From contig NZ_JAAZSQ010000007.1 of NCBI RefSeq assembly GCF_012395835.1, positions 1 to 64,000 on the forward strand: DNA of 64,000 nt, in the 5' to 3' direction. Both the position numbers and the translations under genes were made by a program. The stretch comes from Arthrobacter mobilis. GTDB taxonomy: Bacteria; Actinomycetota; Actinomycetes; Actinomycetales; Micrococcaceae. Of this stretch, positions 25,401 to 34,131 are shown in pieces. Each line of letters opens with the position of its first letter. The stretch's first letter is position 1. Below the pieces are notes generated by a model. That model had not been told where the DNA came from. It saw only the letters and a program-made list of their open reading frames with translations, and ran no database searches.

Positions 25401-25925
25401 ATGAACAAAGGAATACTGACCGGCGTCGCGGCTACCGCGTTCGCGGCAACGCTGGCGCTGGCGGCACCGGCTGCCGCGGCAGTCACATTCGATCCGGGCA
25501 CCGGCCAAGGGTTCGTCGGCAAGGGTGATGTGCAGCTGGCCTTCAGCTGGAATAACAGTCAGTTGCAGAGCAATGCCTCCGGACTCTCGTTCACGTACGA
25601 GTCCGAAACCACTTACGACGCGGTTTGTGAGTGGGTGACCGGGGAGGGGAAGAAGGGTCAAAAGACCCACACGGTGCCGCAGAAGAAGAAGACTTCCTTG
25701 GAGAGCACTGTCGTTTACGAAGCCCGCACCAAGAACCAGATCACCGGATTCACGCTCACCGGGATTGGATCGACAACAACTACAGGTACCGTTCCCACTG
25801 TTGGAGGGGGATGCATCGGCGACGGTGCGAATGGCACGTACATTTCGGTGACGGAGGTTGGCAACGGAAGCGGTGGCCTGTACGTCAACCACAACGGCCT
25901 CGGACTGTCCTCACTGCTTCAGTAA
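25401..25925 (+). CDS. Secreted hypothetical protein
   Basis: A 174-residue protein with a classical signal peptide (MNKGILTGVAATAFAATLAL, likely cut after APAAAA). The mature part is Gly/Thr-rich with an even spread of Trp and Tyr, suggesting an all-beta fold; the KNQITGFTLTGIG segment is notable. Only two Cys residues are present in the mature chain. ATG 25401 gives the signal peptide directly; the ribosome site is weak. A strong hairpin ends it at 26066-26100. Similar small exported proteins occur in Arthrobacter and Streptomyces; the function is unknown. Confidence 0.7.
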   Translation: MNKGILTGVAATAFAATLALAAPAAAAVTFDPGTGQGFVGKGDVQLAFSWNNSQLQSNASGLSFTYESETTYDAVCEWVTGEGKKGQKTHTVPQKKKTSLESTVVYEARTKNQITGFTLTGIGSTTTTGTVPTVGGGCIGDGANGTYISVTEVGNGSGGLYVNHNGLGLSSLLQ

Positions 25926-26065
25926 AGCCCGCCCGTCCAAAGGCAATGGTGCACGGCGGGTGCGGACGCGGTGTTGTCCCCCGGACTTCGGAGTTGTCCG
26001 CCTTCTACAACATCGTCACCGTCGTCCTGGCGCAGTCTTGACACGTGGTCGAACCCCAGGGGTGT

Positions 26066-26100
26066 GAGGGGTCCCGCGGCCGTCGGCCGCGGGACCCCTC
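26066..26100. terminator. Bidirectional terminator hairpin
   Basis: A perfect 17-nt inverted repeat, GAGGGGTCCCGCGGCCG (26066-26082) and its complement (26084-26100), with effectively a 5-nt loop. It lies between the convergent secreted-protein gene and the response-regulator gene. Confidence 0.75.
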
Positions 26101-26101
26101 G

Positions 26102-26746
26102 CTATTCCCTCAGCACGTGGAAGGCGCTCTCCCGGTCCTTGACCCGAAGTTTGCGCAGGACCGTTGAGACGTGGACGCGGACCGTGGTCGGGGAGACGAA
26201 CAGCTTGTTGGCGACATCCTCCGTGGACAGCCCCTGGGCGAGGAGTTCCATCACCTCCCACTCCCGGGGACTCAACTTGGCGGCAGCCGCCGATTTCCGG
26301 CGCAGGACCCTTCGGCTGGGCGCCCTGAACTCCTGCAGGATGCGCGTGACGAGCGCGGGGGACATCGCAGCCTCGCCGGAGAGTACCCCGCGCAGGACGT
26401 CGGCCAAGGCGGCCGGGTCCGTACTCTTGAGCAGGTACCCGGAAGCTCCTGCCCGCAGAGAGTCGAAGAGATCCTCGTCATCAGCGGACTGGGTGAGCAT
26501 CACGACGGCGGCCTCGGGCAACGCCCGGCTGATCTCCTGAGCTGCGTAGATCCCGTTGCCGGGCATACTGATGTCGAGCAATACCACGTCAGGACGGTGT
26601 TCCATCGCGAGCTGGATCGCTTCCTGGGCGGTGGCTCCCTCACCGCACACCTCCCAGTCGCCTGCTTCCAGCGCCTGGCGGACCTTCCCGCGGATCCAGG
26701 CATGGTCGTCGGCCATCACCACCCGAAGCCGGTGCTGCTCTACCAC
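26102..26746 (-). CDS. NarL/LuxR-type response regulator
   Basis: A 214-residue two-domain regulator. The receiver domain has acidic residues ADDH near the N-terminus and phospho-acceptor D in VVLLDISMPG. The output domain is a LuxR HTH (KLSPREWEVMELLAQGLSTE onward, VSPTTVRVHVSTVLRKL). It overlaps the start of the following ORF: the preceding sensor-kinase gene ends at 26740, so the two are translationally coupled. The signal and target genes are unknown. Confidence 0.92.
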   Translation of the reverse strand: MVEQHRLRVVMADDHAWIRGKVRQALEAGDWEVCGEGATAQEAIQLAMEHRPDVVLLDISMPGNGIYAAQEISRALPEAAVVMLTQSADDEDLFDSLRAGASGYLLKSTDPAALADVLRGVLSGEAAMSPALVTRILQEFRAPSRRVLRRKSAAAAKLSPREWEVMELLAQGLSTEDVANKLFVSPTTVRVHVSTVLRKLRVKDRESAFHVLRE

Positions 26747-28152
26747 GTCACCATCACCACGCTTCCTTCCCCCGGCCGTGACGTCACCTCAAGGGAACCG
26801 GGCAAGGTCCGGGCCCAGTCCCGCATGCTGATCAAACCATAGCCTGCGTCGGCGCCTGCGGCACCGGCGACGTCGAAGCCCGTGCCGTCATCCTGTATTA
26901 CCAGGCGCCGTCGGCCACCGTCCCTGCTTAGGCGCGCGCACAGATGACCGGCGCGGCCATGACGCACTGCGTTGGCCACTGCTTCGCGGGTGATGCGCAG
27001 CAACGCATGTTGCTGCTCCGTGCTGGTTTCGATGGAGTCGTCGGCCTCGACCTCCAGGCGGACTTGGTACCTTTGGGACAGCTCCCGCGCCGTTCGCTGC
27101 AGGACGAGACTCAGGGGTTCATCCACGTCACGGCCAAGGGCATGCACCGCAGCACGAGCCTCGTCCAGCGCCCGATCGCAGGCGGCGAGGATCCGGGCCC
27201 TGGCCGGGAGATCAGGCGGAAGGGAGGAGCCTTCCATCCGCAGCAACGCAAGCTCCTGGATGGCCCCGTCGTGCAGCTCGCGGGCGAGCCGTCGCCGGTC
27301 CTCAAGCACAGCCACCCGGGAGTAAGCGTCCCAGTACTGCCTGATCTCACGGCTGGCCCCGAGCAGCAGCAGAACGTAGAAACCGGTCCGCAACAAATCT
27401 CCGGTGTAGAACCAGTCCGAGTACAGCGAGGGGAACAAAGCGTAGTTGACGCGGGCGAAGGCGGCCAGGGCGCAAGCCGGGCCGAGCCAACGCAGCAGCG
27501 GATCGGCGCGATCGGCCGCGCGCAGGGTGAAGCCGATGGACGCCACGAAAAAGCACAGCGCCGCGGCGCTTTGGGCGGCCAGGAACATTGGATGGACGGC
27601 AAGCAGCGTAGGTTGCATGGCCGCGTTCACAGATTGGTCGAAAGCCACGGACAGCTGGAACCGCCCCGCCCACAGGGCCGCGGACGTCACAACGAGGATT
27701 GCCGCGGGCACGGCCACCGCCCACACCCCCGACCTGAATGGCGCCTCCCGGGCCGGGCTCACCAGTGCGGCGACCGCGACAAGGACCGCACCGATTAGCC
27801 TGAGCGTCAGGGGCAGCCAGACGTCGAGGATTCCGTCGCTATCTTCGCTCAACGACCCGGTCACCCAGGACAGGCCCGTCCCGGCAACCGCCAGGAGCAC
27901 CAGGCTTTGGGCGAGCAGCAGGTCCTGCAGCTTGCGGCGGCGCACGAACCGTCCGGCCAGCAAATACGCGACCAGCAAGGCCACGCAGGCATCCACCGAG
28001 TCCACCACCAGATGCAAAGACGGACTGCGGTACCCGAACAGCACGTGGGGGCTCCACACCACGAGGCCGGTCACGATGAGCCCGACCGCCCATCCTGCCA
28101 ATGTCAGCCGGACGGCACGCCCAAGGCTTCCCTCATCGAGGCGGTCGTCCAC
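26740..28152 (-). CDS. Sensor histidine kinase (HisKA_3 type)
   Basis: A 470-residue membrane kinase. About eight TM helices fill residues 15-275. The HisKA_3 box RRLARELHDGAIQEL carries the phospho-accepting His, and the ATPase domain has the N box REAVANAVRHG and G box DDGTGFD plus GYGLISMRDWA. The start is a GTG at 28152 with GAGGAG about 12 bases upstream. Its stop overlaps the response-regulator start by seven bases. The multi-TM sensor region has no recognised ligand domain and may read membrane state. Confidence 0.9.
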   Translation of the reverse strand: MDDRLDEGSLGRAVRLTLAGWAVGLIVTGLVVWSPHVLFGYRSPSLHLVVDSVDACVALLVAYLLAGRFVRRRKLQDLLLAQSLVLLAVAGTGLSWVTGSLSEDSDGILDVWLPLTLRLIGAVLVAVAALVSPAREAPFRSGVWAVAVPAAILVVTSAALWAGRFQLSVAFDQSVNAAMQPTLLAVHPMFLAAQSAAALCFFVASIGFTLRAADRADPLLRWLGPACALAAFARVNYALFPSLYSDWFYTGDLLRTGFYVLLLLGASREIRQYWDAYSRVAVLEDRRRLARELHDGAIQELALLRMEGSSLPPDLPARARILAACDRALDEARAAVHALGRDVDEPLSLVLQRTARELSQRYQVRLEVEADDSIETSTEQQHALLRITREAVANAVRHGRAGHLCARLSRDGGRRRLVIQDDGTGFDVAGAAGADAGYGLISMRDWARTLPGSLEVTSRPGEGSVVMVTW

Positions 28153-28376
28153 CCGGCTGCGGTCTCCTCACCATGCCAAAATACGAAGAGCCCAGTTTCC
28201 CGGACTCACTTCACACCTAGCTTATCCGCAGCGTTAGGCACCCGAGTGCCTCCCCAGCTTCAGGAAAAGACAAGATAAAGCCGCACCGGCCATGCATGCC
28301 TGATTCCGTTCCGGCTGCCGTGGACGGACACTACGGGCTTTGTCCCCGCCCCGCCGCCGCCCAGTACGCTGGGGGA

Positions 28377-29312
28377 GTGAACCCTGTTGAGCCTGCCGGC
28401 GCCGGGCGCTTTGCCCCCAGCCCCTCCGGCGACCTCCACCTGGGCAACCTGCGCACCGCCATGCTGGCCTGGCTCTTCGCCCGCAGCACCGGACGGCGCT
28501 TCCTGCTCCGGATCGAGGACCTGGACCGGGTCCGCGCCGGGGCCGAGCACCGGCAGTTGGCGGACCTGGCTGCCCTCGGTTTGGCCTGGGACCCGGAGGT
28601 GGTACACCAGTCGGCCCGCATCGACGGGTACCTGCAGGCCGTCGAGGAGCTGCGCGGCCACGGCCTGGTCTACGAGTGCTACTGCACGCGCCGCGAAATC
28701 CTCCATGCGCCTACCGCCCCGCATGCCCCGCAGGGCGCCTATCCGGGTACCTGCCGGAATCTCGGCGAGGACGAGCGCGAGGAACGCCGCCGCGGCCGCC
28801 CCGCGGCGCTGCGGCTGCGCGCGGACACCGACCACTTCACCATCCGGGACCAGCTGCACGGCTACTACACCGGCATGGTGGACGACATGGTGCTGCTGCG
28901 CAACGACGGCGTGCCCGCCTACAACCTCGCCGTCGTCGTGGACGACGCCGCCCAGGGCGTGGACCAGGTGGTGCGCGGGGATGATCTGCTCAGTTCCGCG
29001 CCGCGGCAGGCCTATCTGGCCGGCCTGCTCGGGTTGCCGGCGCCCCGGTACGCCCACGTGCAGCTGGTGCTGAACTCCGAGCACCGCCGGCTGGCCAAGC
29101 GCGACGGCGCGGTGACCTTGGGGGAGCTGGTGCGGCGCGGCCTGAGCACCGACGACGTCCGGGACGCCCTGCTGGCGTCGCTGGGGCTTCCGGCCGGTCC
29201 GCTCGAGGCGGCGCTGGCAGTTTTCGACCCCGCAGCGCTGCCGCGGGAACCGTGGATCTACCACGGGGAACTGACCGGCGACGACGGCGCCGGGGTGCTG
29301 CGCGGCGCCTGA
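28377..29312 (+). CDS. gluQ: Glutamyl-Q tRNA(Asp) synthetase
   Basis: A 311-residue class I synthetase-like enzyme. It has [13 protein letters not shown] (HIGH region), RLAKRDG (KMSKS-like) and a zinc site CYC...GTC around CYCTRREI and YPGTCR. It lacks the anticodon-binding domain, which defines GluQRS (YadB), the enzyme that puts glutamate on queuosine of tRNA-Asp. The GTG at 28377 precedes [15 protein letters not shown]; the frame is open further up to 28296 without likeness. GGGGGA directly abuts the GTG and TACGCT lies just before it, so a leaderless message is possible. Confidence 0.9.
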   Translation: MNPVEPAGAGRFAPSPSGDLHLGNLRTAMLAWLFARSTGRRFLLRIEDLDRVRAGAEHRQLADLAALGLAWDPEVVHQSARIDGYLQAVEELRGHGLVYECYCTRREILHAPTAPHAPQGAYPGTCRNLGEDEREERRRGRPAALRLRADTDHFTIRDQLHGYYTGMVDDMVLLRNDGVPAYNLAVVVDDAAQGVDQVVRGDDLLSSAPRQAYLAGLLGLPAPRYAHVQLVLNSEHRRLAKRDGAVTLGELVRRGLSTDDVRDALLASLGLPAGPLEAALAVFDPAALPREPWIYHGELTGDDGAGVLRGA

Positions 29313-29465
29313 GTCCCCGGGTGCACGGGACCGGGCGGCTTACCGGGGAGCCGAGCCGGCCGATTGGTACGTGTGGCAGAACCTGCGGAAGGGTACAGAC
29401 CATGCCGTGCCGTGCCGTACCTGAGGGGCCCGGCCCTTCCGCCCAACCCCACGGAAGGCAGCACC

Positions 29466-29873
29466 ATGTCAGATTCAGGTTCCTTTTCCGACCATTCCTC
29501 GTCAGGGCAGTCCGCGCCCCAGCCGCCGGCTGGCGGTTACCCGCACCAGCCCGGGTACCCGACCCAGCCTGGCTACCCGCCGCCCGGACAGTACGCTAAC
29601 TACCCCTACGACCAGCAGTACGGCGGCTACGCTGCGCAGCAGAAGTCCAAGATTGCCGCCGGTCTGCTGGGCATCTTCCTCGGCGGCCTGGGCATCCACC
29701 GGTTCTACCTGGGCTACACCACCATCGGTGTCATCCAGCTCGTCCTGACCGTCCTGCTCGGACTGTTCACCTTTGGGCTCGTGGGCCTGTGGGGCTTCAT
29801 CGAAGGCATCATGATCCTCTGCGGTGCCCAGAGCTTCAGGACCGACGCCAAGGGCATCCCGCTCAGGGACTGA
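29466..29873 (+). CDS. TM2-domain protein with Pro/Tyr/Gln-rich N-terminus
   Basis: A 135-residue protein. Residues 1-58 are low-complexity repeats of the type HQPGYPTQPGYPPPGQ. A TM2 domain follows: KSKIAAGLLGIFLGGLGIHRFYLG, then TTIGVIQLVLTVLLG and a terminal WGFIEGIMIL helix. GGAAGG precedes the ATG. Such proteins are common in actinobacteria and of unknown function. A strong hairpin follows at 29893-29929. Confidence 0.88.
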   Translation: MSDSGSFSDHSSSGQSAPQPPAGGYPHQPGYPTQPGYPPPGQYANYPYDQQYGGYAAQQKSKIAAGLLGIFLGGLGIHRFYLGYTTIGVIQLVLTVLLGLFTFGLVGLWGFIEGIMILCGAQSFRTDAKGIPLRD

Positions 29874-29892
29874 CCGCCCACCGGGCAGACCT

Positions 29893-29929
29893 GCGGCCGG
29901 GCGGAGGCAGCGAGCCTCCGCCCGGCCGC
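29893..29929 (+). terminator. Hairpin after the TM2 gene
   Basis: A perfect 16-bp stem (GCGGCCGGGCGGAGGC and its complement) with a 5-nt loop, starting 20 bases after the stop. There is no T-run, as is frequent in actinobacteria. Confidence 0.65.
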
Positions 29930-30011
29930 CGTGCATCGGCAGGGATTTCCCAAGGCGTACCGGGTAGCTTCGGATCCGGGACGAGCAGCATGCGATCCGT
30001 GAGGAATGCCG

Positions 30012-30389
30012 ATGAGCTCCACAGCGCCGTTTTTCCTGCTGACCGGGTTGGACCTGGCCACCATGATTCCCTACCTCCTGCTGGTGTGCGCCTACGTCCT
30101 GAGGCTCTTTGCCGTCAGGCGCTCGCGGCAGCGTTACCGGCTGACCGGGGTGATGTGGCTGATGCTCTGGCCTGCCCTGGCCCACATCGGCGTGGGCATC
30201 ATCCGGGACGCCGCCGTCGGCCGCTACGGCTGGCCGGACGTGCTGGCTCCGGTGCTGCTGGGTTTCCTGTGGCACCGGATCTACCGCGACCTGCGGCGCG
30301 GCGGCGAGGACCACGAGTTCCGCGGATTCGGCGGCCGGCTGAAGCTGTGGCTGGGCCTTCCGGCACCGGCCGCGGCGGGCACCGCCTGA
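30012..30389 (+). CDS. Hypothetical small membrane protein
   Basis: A 125-residue protein with three hydrophobic segments (about 10-30, 42-62 and 72-88) and a basic C-terminal tail. ATG 30012 is chosen because GAGGA lies six bases upstream; ATG 30006 is too close to it. No family is recognised and there are no operon partners. Confidence 0.6.
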   Translation: MSSTAPFFLLTGLDLATMIPYLLLVCAYVLRLFAVRRSRQRYRLTGVMWLMLWPALAHIGVGIIRDAAVGRYGWPDVLAPVLLGFLWHRIYRDLRRGGEDHEFRGFGGRLKLWLGLPAPAAAGTA

Positions 30390-30580
30390 CGACGGCGGCA
30401 GCGGCTTCGGGCTTTCCGCGGCCAAATGCCTGTCCTGCCGTTTACACCGTTGCCGGGACGGGGCTAGATTGGTGGCTCGGTCAGCAACCTTGGTATTGGG
30501 TAGGGGCGGGCCTTTCCGGCTCCGCCATCCGCCGGAACACAGGGCTGGCCGCCAAGTGCGAATGGCAAAGGAGCAGGACC

Positions 30581-30856
30581 ATGACCCCCCATCCGAAGCA
30601 GCCCCTGACCGACGACAGCATCAGGGTCCGCCAGCTCAGCCACTACCAGTTCAGCTGGATTGCCGGCGATCCCGGCCAGCCGGGTACCTGGACCCTGCAG
30701 TTGGTCCTGGACGAAGGGGCCTGGGAGGAAGTACTGACCATCGATGCCGACGACGCCGACAACCTGCAGGATCTGCTCTCCACGGCCGGCACCGTCTTCT
30801 ACGACATCGGCCGTCAGACGCTGATGTTCGGCACGGTCGCCCCCGGCAAGGGCTAA
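30581..30856 (+). CDS. Hypothetical small acidic protein
   Basis: A 91-residue soluble protein rich in Asp, Gln and Trp (LQLVLDEGAWEEVLTIDADD). AAAGGAG precedes ATG 30581; the longer open frame upstream is not coding. No domain is recognised. It is convergent with the glycosyltransferase gene. Confidence 0.6.
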   Translation: MTPHPKQPLTDDSIRVRQLSHYQFSWIAGDPGQPGTWTLQLVLDEGAWEEVLTIDADDADNLQDLLSTAGTVFYDIGRQTLMFGTVAPGKG

Positions 30857-30877
30857 GGTGCGCCGCAGGGCCGGAGG

Positions 30878-31987
30878 TTACCGAGCCAGGATGCGGCGGA
30901 CTTCCTGCAGGAAGATGCCGTTGACTTTGTCCTGGCTGTACCGCTGCCGGATGGTGGCGGCGGCCTTGTTCCGCAGGACGTCCAGGTCCGGGCCGTTCTC
31001 CGCGGCCCGGCGCAGGCACTGCCGCAGGCTGGCGGCCGAGGGCTCGGCCCACCGCTGGCCCTGGAAGTTCGGCCACTCGGCCGCGGCCTCCTCCGGCACG
31101 TCCACCAGTTCGTAGTCGACGAGCAGGGAGTTCGATGCGTCCATAAAGTCCAGCTGTCCGCCCCAGCCGGTGCCAATGGTGACCAGGCCGCAGGCCATGG
31201 CCTCCATGAACGGCCGTCCCCAGGCTTCCCCCCGGGTCGGCAGCACGAATGCGTGCGAACCGGCGTACAGCCGGCGCAGCTCCGCGGCCGGCAGCGGCCG
31301 GGACAGCAGCCGGATGCGGGGCGGGTTCCGGGGCCGCACCGCCTTGACCATGGACTCGATGCTCCCGGCGATGTCGTAGCCCATCCTTTCCCCGAACGGA
31401 TCGGCACGGATGGCAAGCTCGACGTCGTCGTTGCCGCTGAATTCGGCAAGGTAGGCCTGCAGGAGGACATCCCACCCTTTCCGGTACTGCCAGCGGAAGA
31501 CCGACAGGAACTTGAACGGGCCGTCGCCGCGGTAGGGCCGGGCGTGGGTGTCCAGCCAGGCCGGTTCGACGGCTTCCGGCACGACGTGCAGCTTTTCCGG
31601 CGGGACTCCCGCGGCTGTGAACGTGCGGGCGTTGAACTGCGAGGGGACCCACACCTCGTCGACGGCGGCTGTCCGGTCCAGCCAGGCAGCGGGGACCGAG
31701 TCGGTTTCGAACATCGCCCGCCACACCACGGTGCCCGAAAGGTTTTCCCAGCCGCGGTCGTGCCAGGGTAAATGGACGATGCTCAGGTCCGCTGCGGGGA
31801 CGGGGCCGTCCGGGCGCTGCCGGCCTGCTTCCGGCCCGGGCTCTGCGCCTTCGTCCGGGACCGTTATCTCGCGCACCTGGAATCCGTGGTGCTGCAGGCA
31901 TTGGACGAAGCTGCGGGCTTCGATCGCCAGCCCGCTGTGGCCCTTGAAGCGGCCCCGCCACTCGATGTATTTCGGGTTCTCAGCCAC
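30878..31987 (-). CDS. GT4-family glycosyltransferase
   Basis: A 369-residue GT-B enzyme. The second domain carries FLSVFRWQYRKGWDVLLQA and the donor-binding motif GEAWGRPFMEAMACG, an E-x7-E element. The start is GTG 31987, six bases after the pspA stop, so it is the third gene of the PspA cluster. It likely transfers a sugar from a nucleotide donor to a glycan or lipid. A link to envelope stress is suggested only by its partners. Confidence 0.85.
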   Translation of the reverse strand: MAENPKYIEWRGRFKGHSGLAIEARSFVQCLQHHGFQVREITVPDEGAEPGPEAGRQRPDGPVPAADLSIVHLPWHDRGWENLSGTVVWRAMFETDSVPAAWLDRTAAVDEVWVPSQFNARTFTAAGVPPEKLHVVPEAVEPAWLDTHARPYRGDGPFKFLSVFRWQYRKGWDVLLQAYLAEFSGNDDVELAIRADPFGERMGYDIAGSIESMVKAVRPRNPPRIRLLSRPLPAAELRRLYAGSHAFVLPTRGEAWGRPFMEAMACGLVTIGTGWGGQLDFMDASNSLLVDYELVDVPEEAAAEWPNFQGQRWAEPSAASLRQCLRRAAENGPDLDVLRNKAAATIRQRYSQDKVNGIFLQEVRRILAR

Positions 31988-31993
31988 TCACGT

Positions 31994-32707
31994 TCATTCG
32001 ACGCGCCCGTCCGTTCCGGTCCCGCCCCCGGGCGGATCCATCCGCGCCTTCAGCCGCGACAGTTCCGCGTCGGCCGTCAGCCTGGTCTCGAGTTCCTCGA
32101 AGGCTTCGCGAACCAGGGGCGAGTGCGGGTCGGACCAGGACAGCTCTTCGCGCGCCTCGGCCAGTGCCCGAAGCTGCCGGATCTCCCGCTCGGCAGCCGC
32201 GCTGGCCGAGCGGGCATCGGCCGCTTCCTGCCCGGAGGCGCGCAGTGCTTCCTGCATGCCCAGCGCTGCCTGAGCGGCCCCGTGGTCGGCCTTGAGCGCC
32301 AGATAGTGCAGCCGGGCCTCCTCGATGCGCTGCTCCAGCCGCCCCAGCGTCTGCTCCAGACCGCGCAGCTGCACCTCGAGCGCCCCCTGCCTGGCGCCGA
32401 GTGCCTCCTGCCGCTTGCCCGCGGCGAGTGCGCCCCGCAGTGCCTCGCGGGCGGCGTCGTCGTCCCCGGCGGCGACGGCGGCTGCGGCCTGGCGGTTGAG
32501 CGACTCCGCCTCGGCGGCGGCCTGCTCGGCCAGCAGCTGGACGCGGCGGCGGTTGGCGGCGACGTCGGCGGTACTCCGCCGGGCCGACTCCAGCAGGTCC
32601 AGCTGCTGCTGGTAGCTGGCGTCAAGGCGCTGCAGGGGATCCGGGACCTCCGCAGCGTCGGTGCGGGTGGAACGGAAGATGGCGCTGAAACGGCGGCGGA
32701 TGGACAT
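31994..32707 (-). CDS. pspA: PspA/IM30-family protein
   Basis: A 237-residue, almost entirely helical protein: DPLQRLDASYQQQLDLLESA near the N-terminus followed by long coiled coils rich in Ala, Glu and Arg. It is a phage-shock-protein-A homologue that binds and scaffolds stressed membranes. It lies 21 bases downstream of a membrane-protein gene and 6 bases upstream of a glycosyltransferase gene on the same strand. No pspB or pspC is nearby; actinobacteria usually lack them. Confidence 0.85.
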   Translation of the reverse strand: MSIRRRFSAIFRSTRTDAAEVPDPLQRLDASYQQQLDLLESARRSTADVAANRRRVQLLAEQAAAEAESLNRQAAAAVAAGDDDAAREALRGALAAGKRQEALGARQGALEVQLRGLEQTLGRLEQRIEEARLHYLALKADHGAAQAALGMQEALRASGQEAADARSASAAAEREIRQLRALAEAREELSWSDPHSPLVREAFEELETRLTADAELSRLKARMDPPGGGTGTDGRVE

Positions 32708-32728
32708 GGCAGGCCCGCTGTCCTGTCC

Positions 32729-33352
32729 TTACTGTTCTTCCGCGTACCGGCGGACGGTGGCGGCCCGCGCACCGGTTCGGGCGGTATAGCTGTGGTTCCA
32801 GGTCCGCAGGGCGTCGGCCTCAAGGGCAAGGTGCCGGCTGGCACGTTCGAGCTGCGCGTCGCCGATCGAGTCGCCGGCCAGCAGCAGCGTCTGCCGCAGT
32901 TCAGCGGCCAGTGCTGCCGCGCGCCGGACCTGCTCGTCCAGCCTGCCGGCCAGGATCCTCTTCAGCGCCGGGTCGGGTTCGCGTTCGGCCAGCCGCAGTT
33001 GTTCGTCCAGCGTGCGCTCGGCCCGGGCCAGGGTGGCGGCGACCGCCGGCAGGTCGCCGGCTGGCCGGCCATGCGTGCCGGCCGCGGCGAGGGTCCGTTC
33101 CGTCGCCTCGGCCGAGCGGTGCAGCATCAGGCGCAGCCGGGCCAGCCGCCGTCCGGCGTCGTCGGCAGCCAGGGACCGGACGGTGAGCCGGCCCTGCCGC
33201 CACCCGTTGCGGAGCCGGCGGGAACGTTTGATCCGGCGGACCACCAGCCAGGTGGACAGGACCGCGGCCATGCCGAAAACCAGCAGGACCGTGCCACCCA
33301 GCAGCATAAGTCCACCGAGCACCTCGGCGGCACTCTCGCTGACACTGTCCAT
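32729..33352 (-). CDS. Membrane partner of PspA (PspM-like)
   Basis: About 207 residues. One TM helix lies near the N-terminus (VLGGLMLLGGTVLLVFGMAA), then a basic stretch VRRIKRSRRLR and a long helical region. ATG 33352 is chosen because GGAG is upstream; ATG 33376 has none. A short-TM protein before pspA resembles PspM-type anchors of actinobacteria. The role as a PspA membrane anchor is inferred from position and topology. Confidence 0.6.
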   Translation of the reverse strand: MDSVSESAAEVLGGLMLLGGTVLLVFGMAAVLSTWLVVRRIKRSRRLRNGWRQGRLTVRSLAADDAGRRLARLRLMLHRSAEATERTLAAAGTHGRPAGDLPAVAATLARAERTLDEQLRLAEREPDPALKRILAGRLDEQVRRAAALAAELRQTLLLAGDSIGDAQLERASRHLALEADALRTWNHSYTARTGARAATVRRYAEEQ

Positions 33353-33430
33353 GGCGGCTGCATTCACTCCGGGCATGCAACCAGTGTGCCCCGGAACGCC
33401 GTCCGGAAGCCAGCGGGAGTGCAGACGCAA

Positions 33431-33470
33431 ACGCGGGCCGGTCCCTGTTCGCAAAGGGACCGGCCCGCGT
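33431..33470 (-). terminator. Terminator hairpin downstream of cspA
   Basis: A perfect 15-bp stem, ACGCGGGCCGGTCCC (33431-33445) with its complement (33456-33470), 39 bases after the cspA stop. On the minus strand it is followed by TTTGCG. Confidence 0.65.
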
Positions 33471-33508
33471 CGCCGATCAGGTCAGGGCACAAGGCCCTTC
33501 ATGATGTT

Positions 33509-33715
33509 TTAGAGGCCGCGGATGTTGGCAGCCTGCAGGCCCTTCGGGCCCTGGGTGACCTCGAACTCCACCTTCTGCTCTTCGCGCAGTTCACGGTAGC
33601 CGCCGTTGGACTCGATGGCGGAGTAGTGGGCGAAGACATCGGCGCTGCCGTCGTCGGGCGCAATGAAGCCGAAGCCCTTTTCGGAGTTAAACCACTTCAC
33701 GGTTCCAGTTGCCAT
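33509..33715 (-). CDS. cspA: Cold-shock protein
   Basis: A 68-residue single cold-shock domain. RNP1 is KGFGFI and RNP2 is VFAHYSAI, within [22 protein letters not shown] stands before the ATG. It is an RNA chaperone that melts structured messages. The upstream region is long and AT-rich with inverted elements, as is usual for a regulated 5' leader. Confidence 0.97.
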   Translation of the reverse strand: MATGTVKWFNSEKGFGFIAPDDGSADVFAHYSAIESNGGYRELREEQKVEFEVTQGPKGLQAANIRGL

Positions 33716-33922
33716 TTTGTGCTCCTTCTGAAGCTCTTATCCCGGCCGCGGTTTTCGCGGTCCGTTTGCAGCGGTGTTCTTGACCGCCGTTCAGAGAAGC
33801 ACAAGCCCTTCGGTGAAGGATCCTGTTGCTAAAAATCAAATGCGCAACACAACAACTACGCGCTCAACTGTACAGTACTTTTCCGCAATAGCCATATCCG
33901 GCCCGTTCCCCCACAGCTCCCG

Positions 33923-34092
33923 GTGCGGCGATGGAGCATTCAGGAACCGCGCGAGCTGGTCTTCAAGGCCTTCATCGACCCTGGCCAGCTCAGCGCCTGG
34001 TTCGGCCCGGTGGGGCCGGCTTCAGGGACCAGACGCACGAGGGCTGGGAAAGCTCCTTCACCAGGCTGGACGCGCTGCTGGTGCGGGCCTGG
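33923..34092 (+). pseudogene. SRPBCC (AHSA1-like) gene with internal deletion
   Basis: One frame encodes the N-terminal AHSA1 signature ELVFKAFIDPGQLSAWFGPVG (33950-34015). A shifted frame then encodes the C-terminal signature THEGWESSFTRLDALL (34033-34080). The roughly 90 residues that separate these motifs in intact proteins are missing, with the join near 34020-34030. The normal protein is about 150 residues. The remaining sequence 33716-33922 is the AT-rich promoter and leader of cspA. Confidence 0.6.
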
Positions 34093-34131
34093 CGGCACCC
34101 GTGGCCTGACGGGCAGCCGGCCGGGCAGCCG

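Noticed and set aside
29400-29425. Short GCCGT tandem repeats before the TM2 gene
   Set aside because: Only a few units; fits base composition and shows no array.
33780-33880. Candidate cspA promoter (TTGTTG/TTAGCA on the minus strand)
   Set aside because: Both boxes match the consensus poorly, and several equally good alternatives exist in the AT-rich leader.
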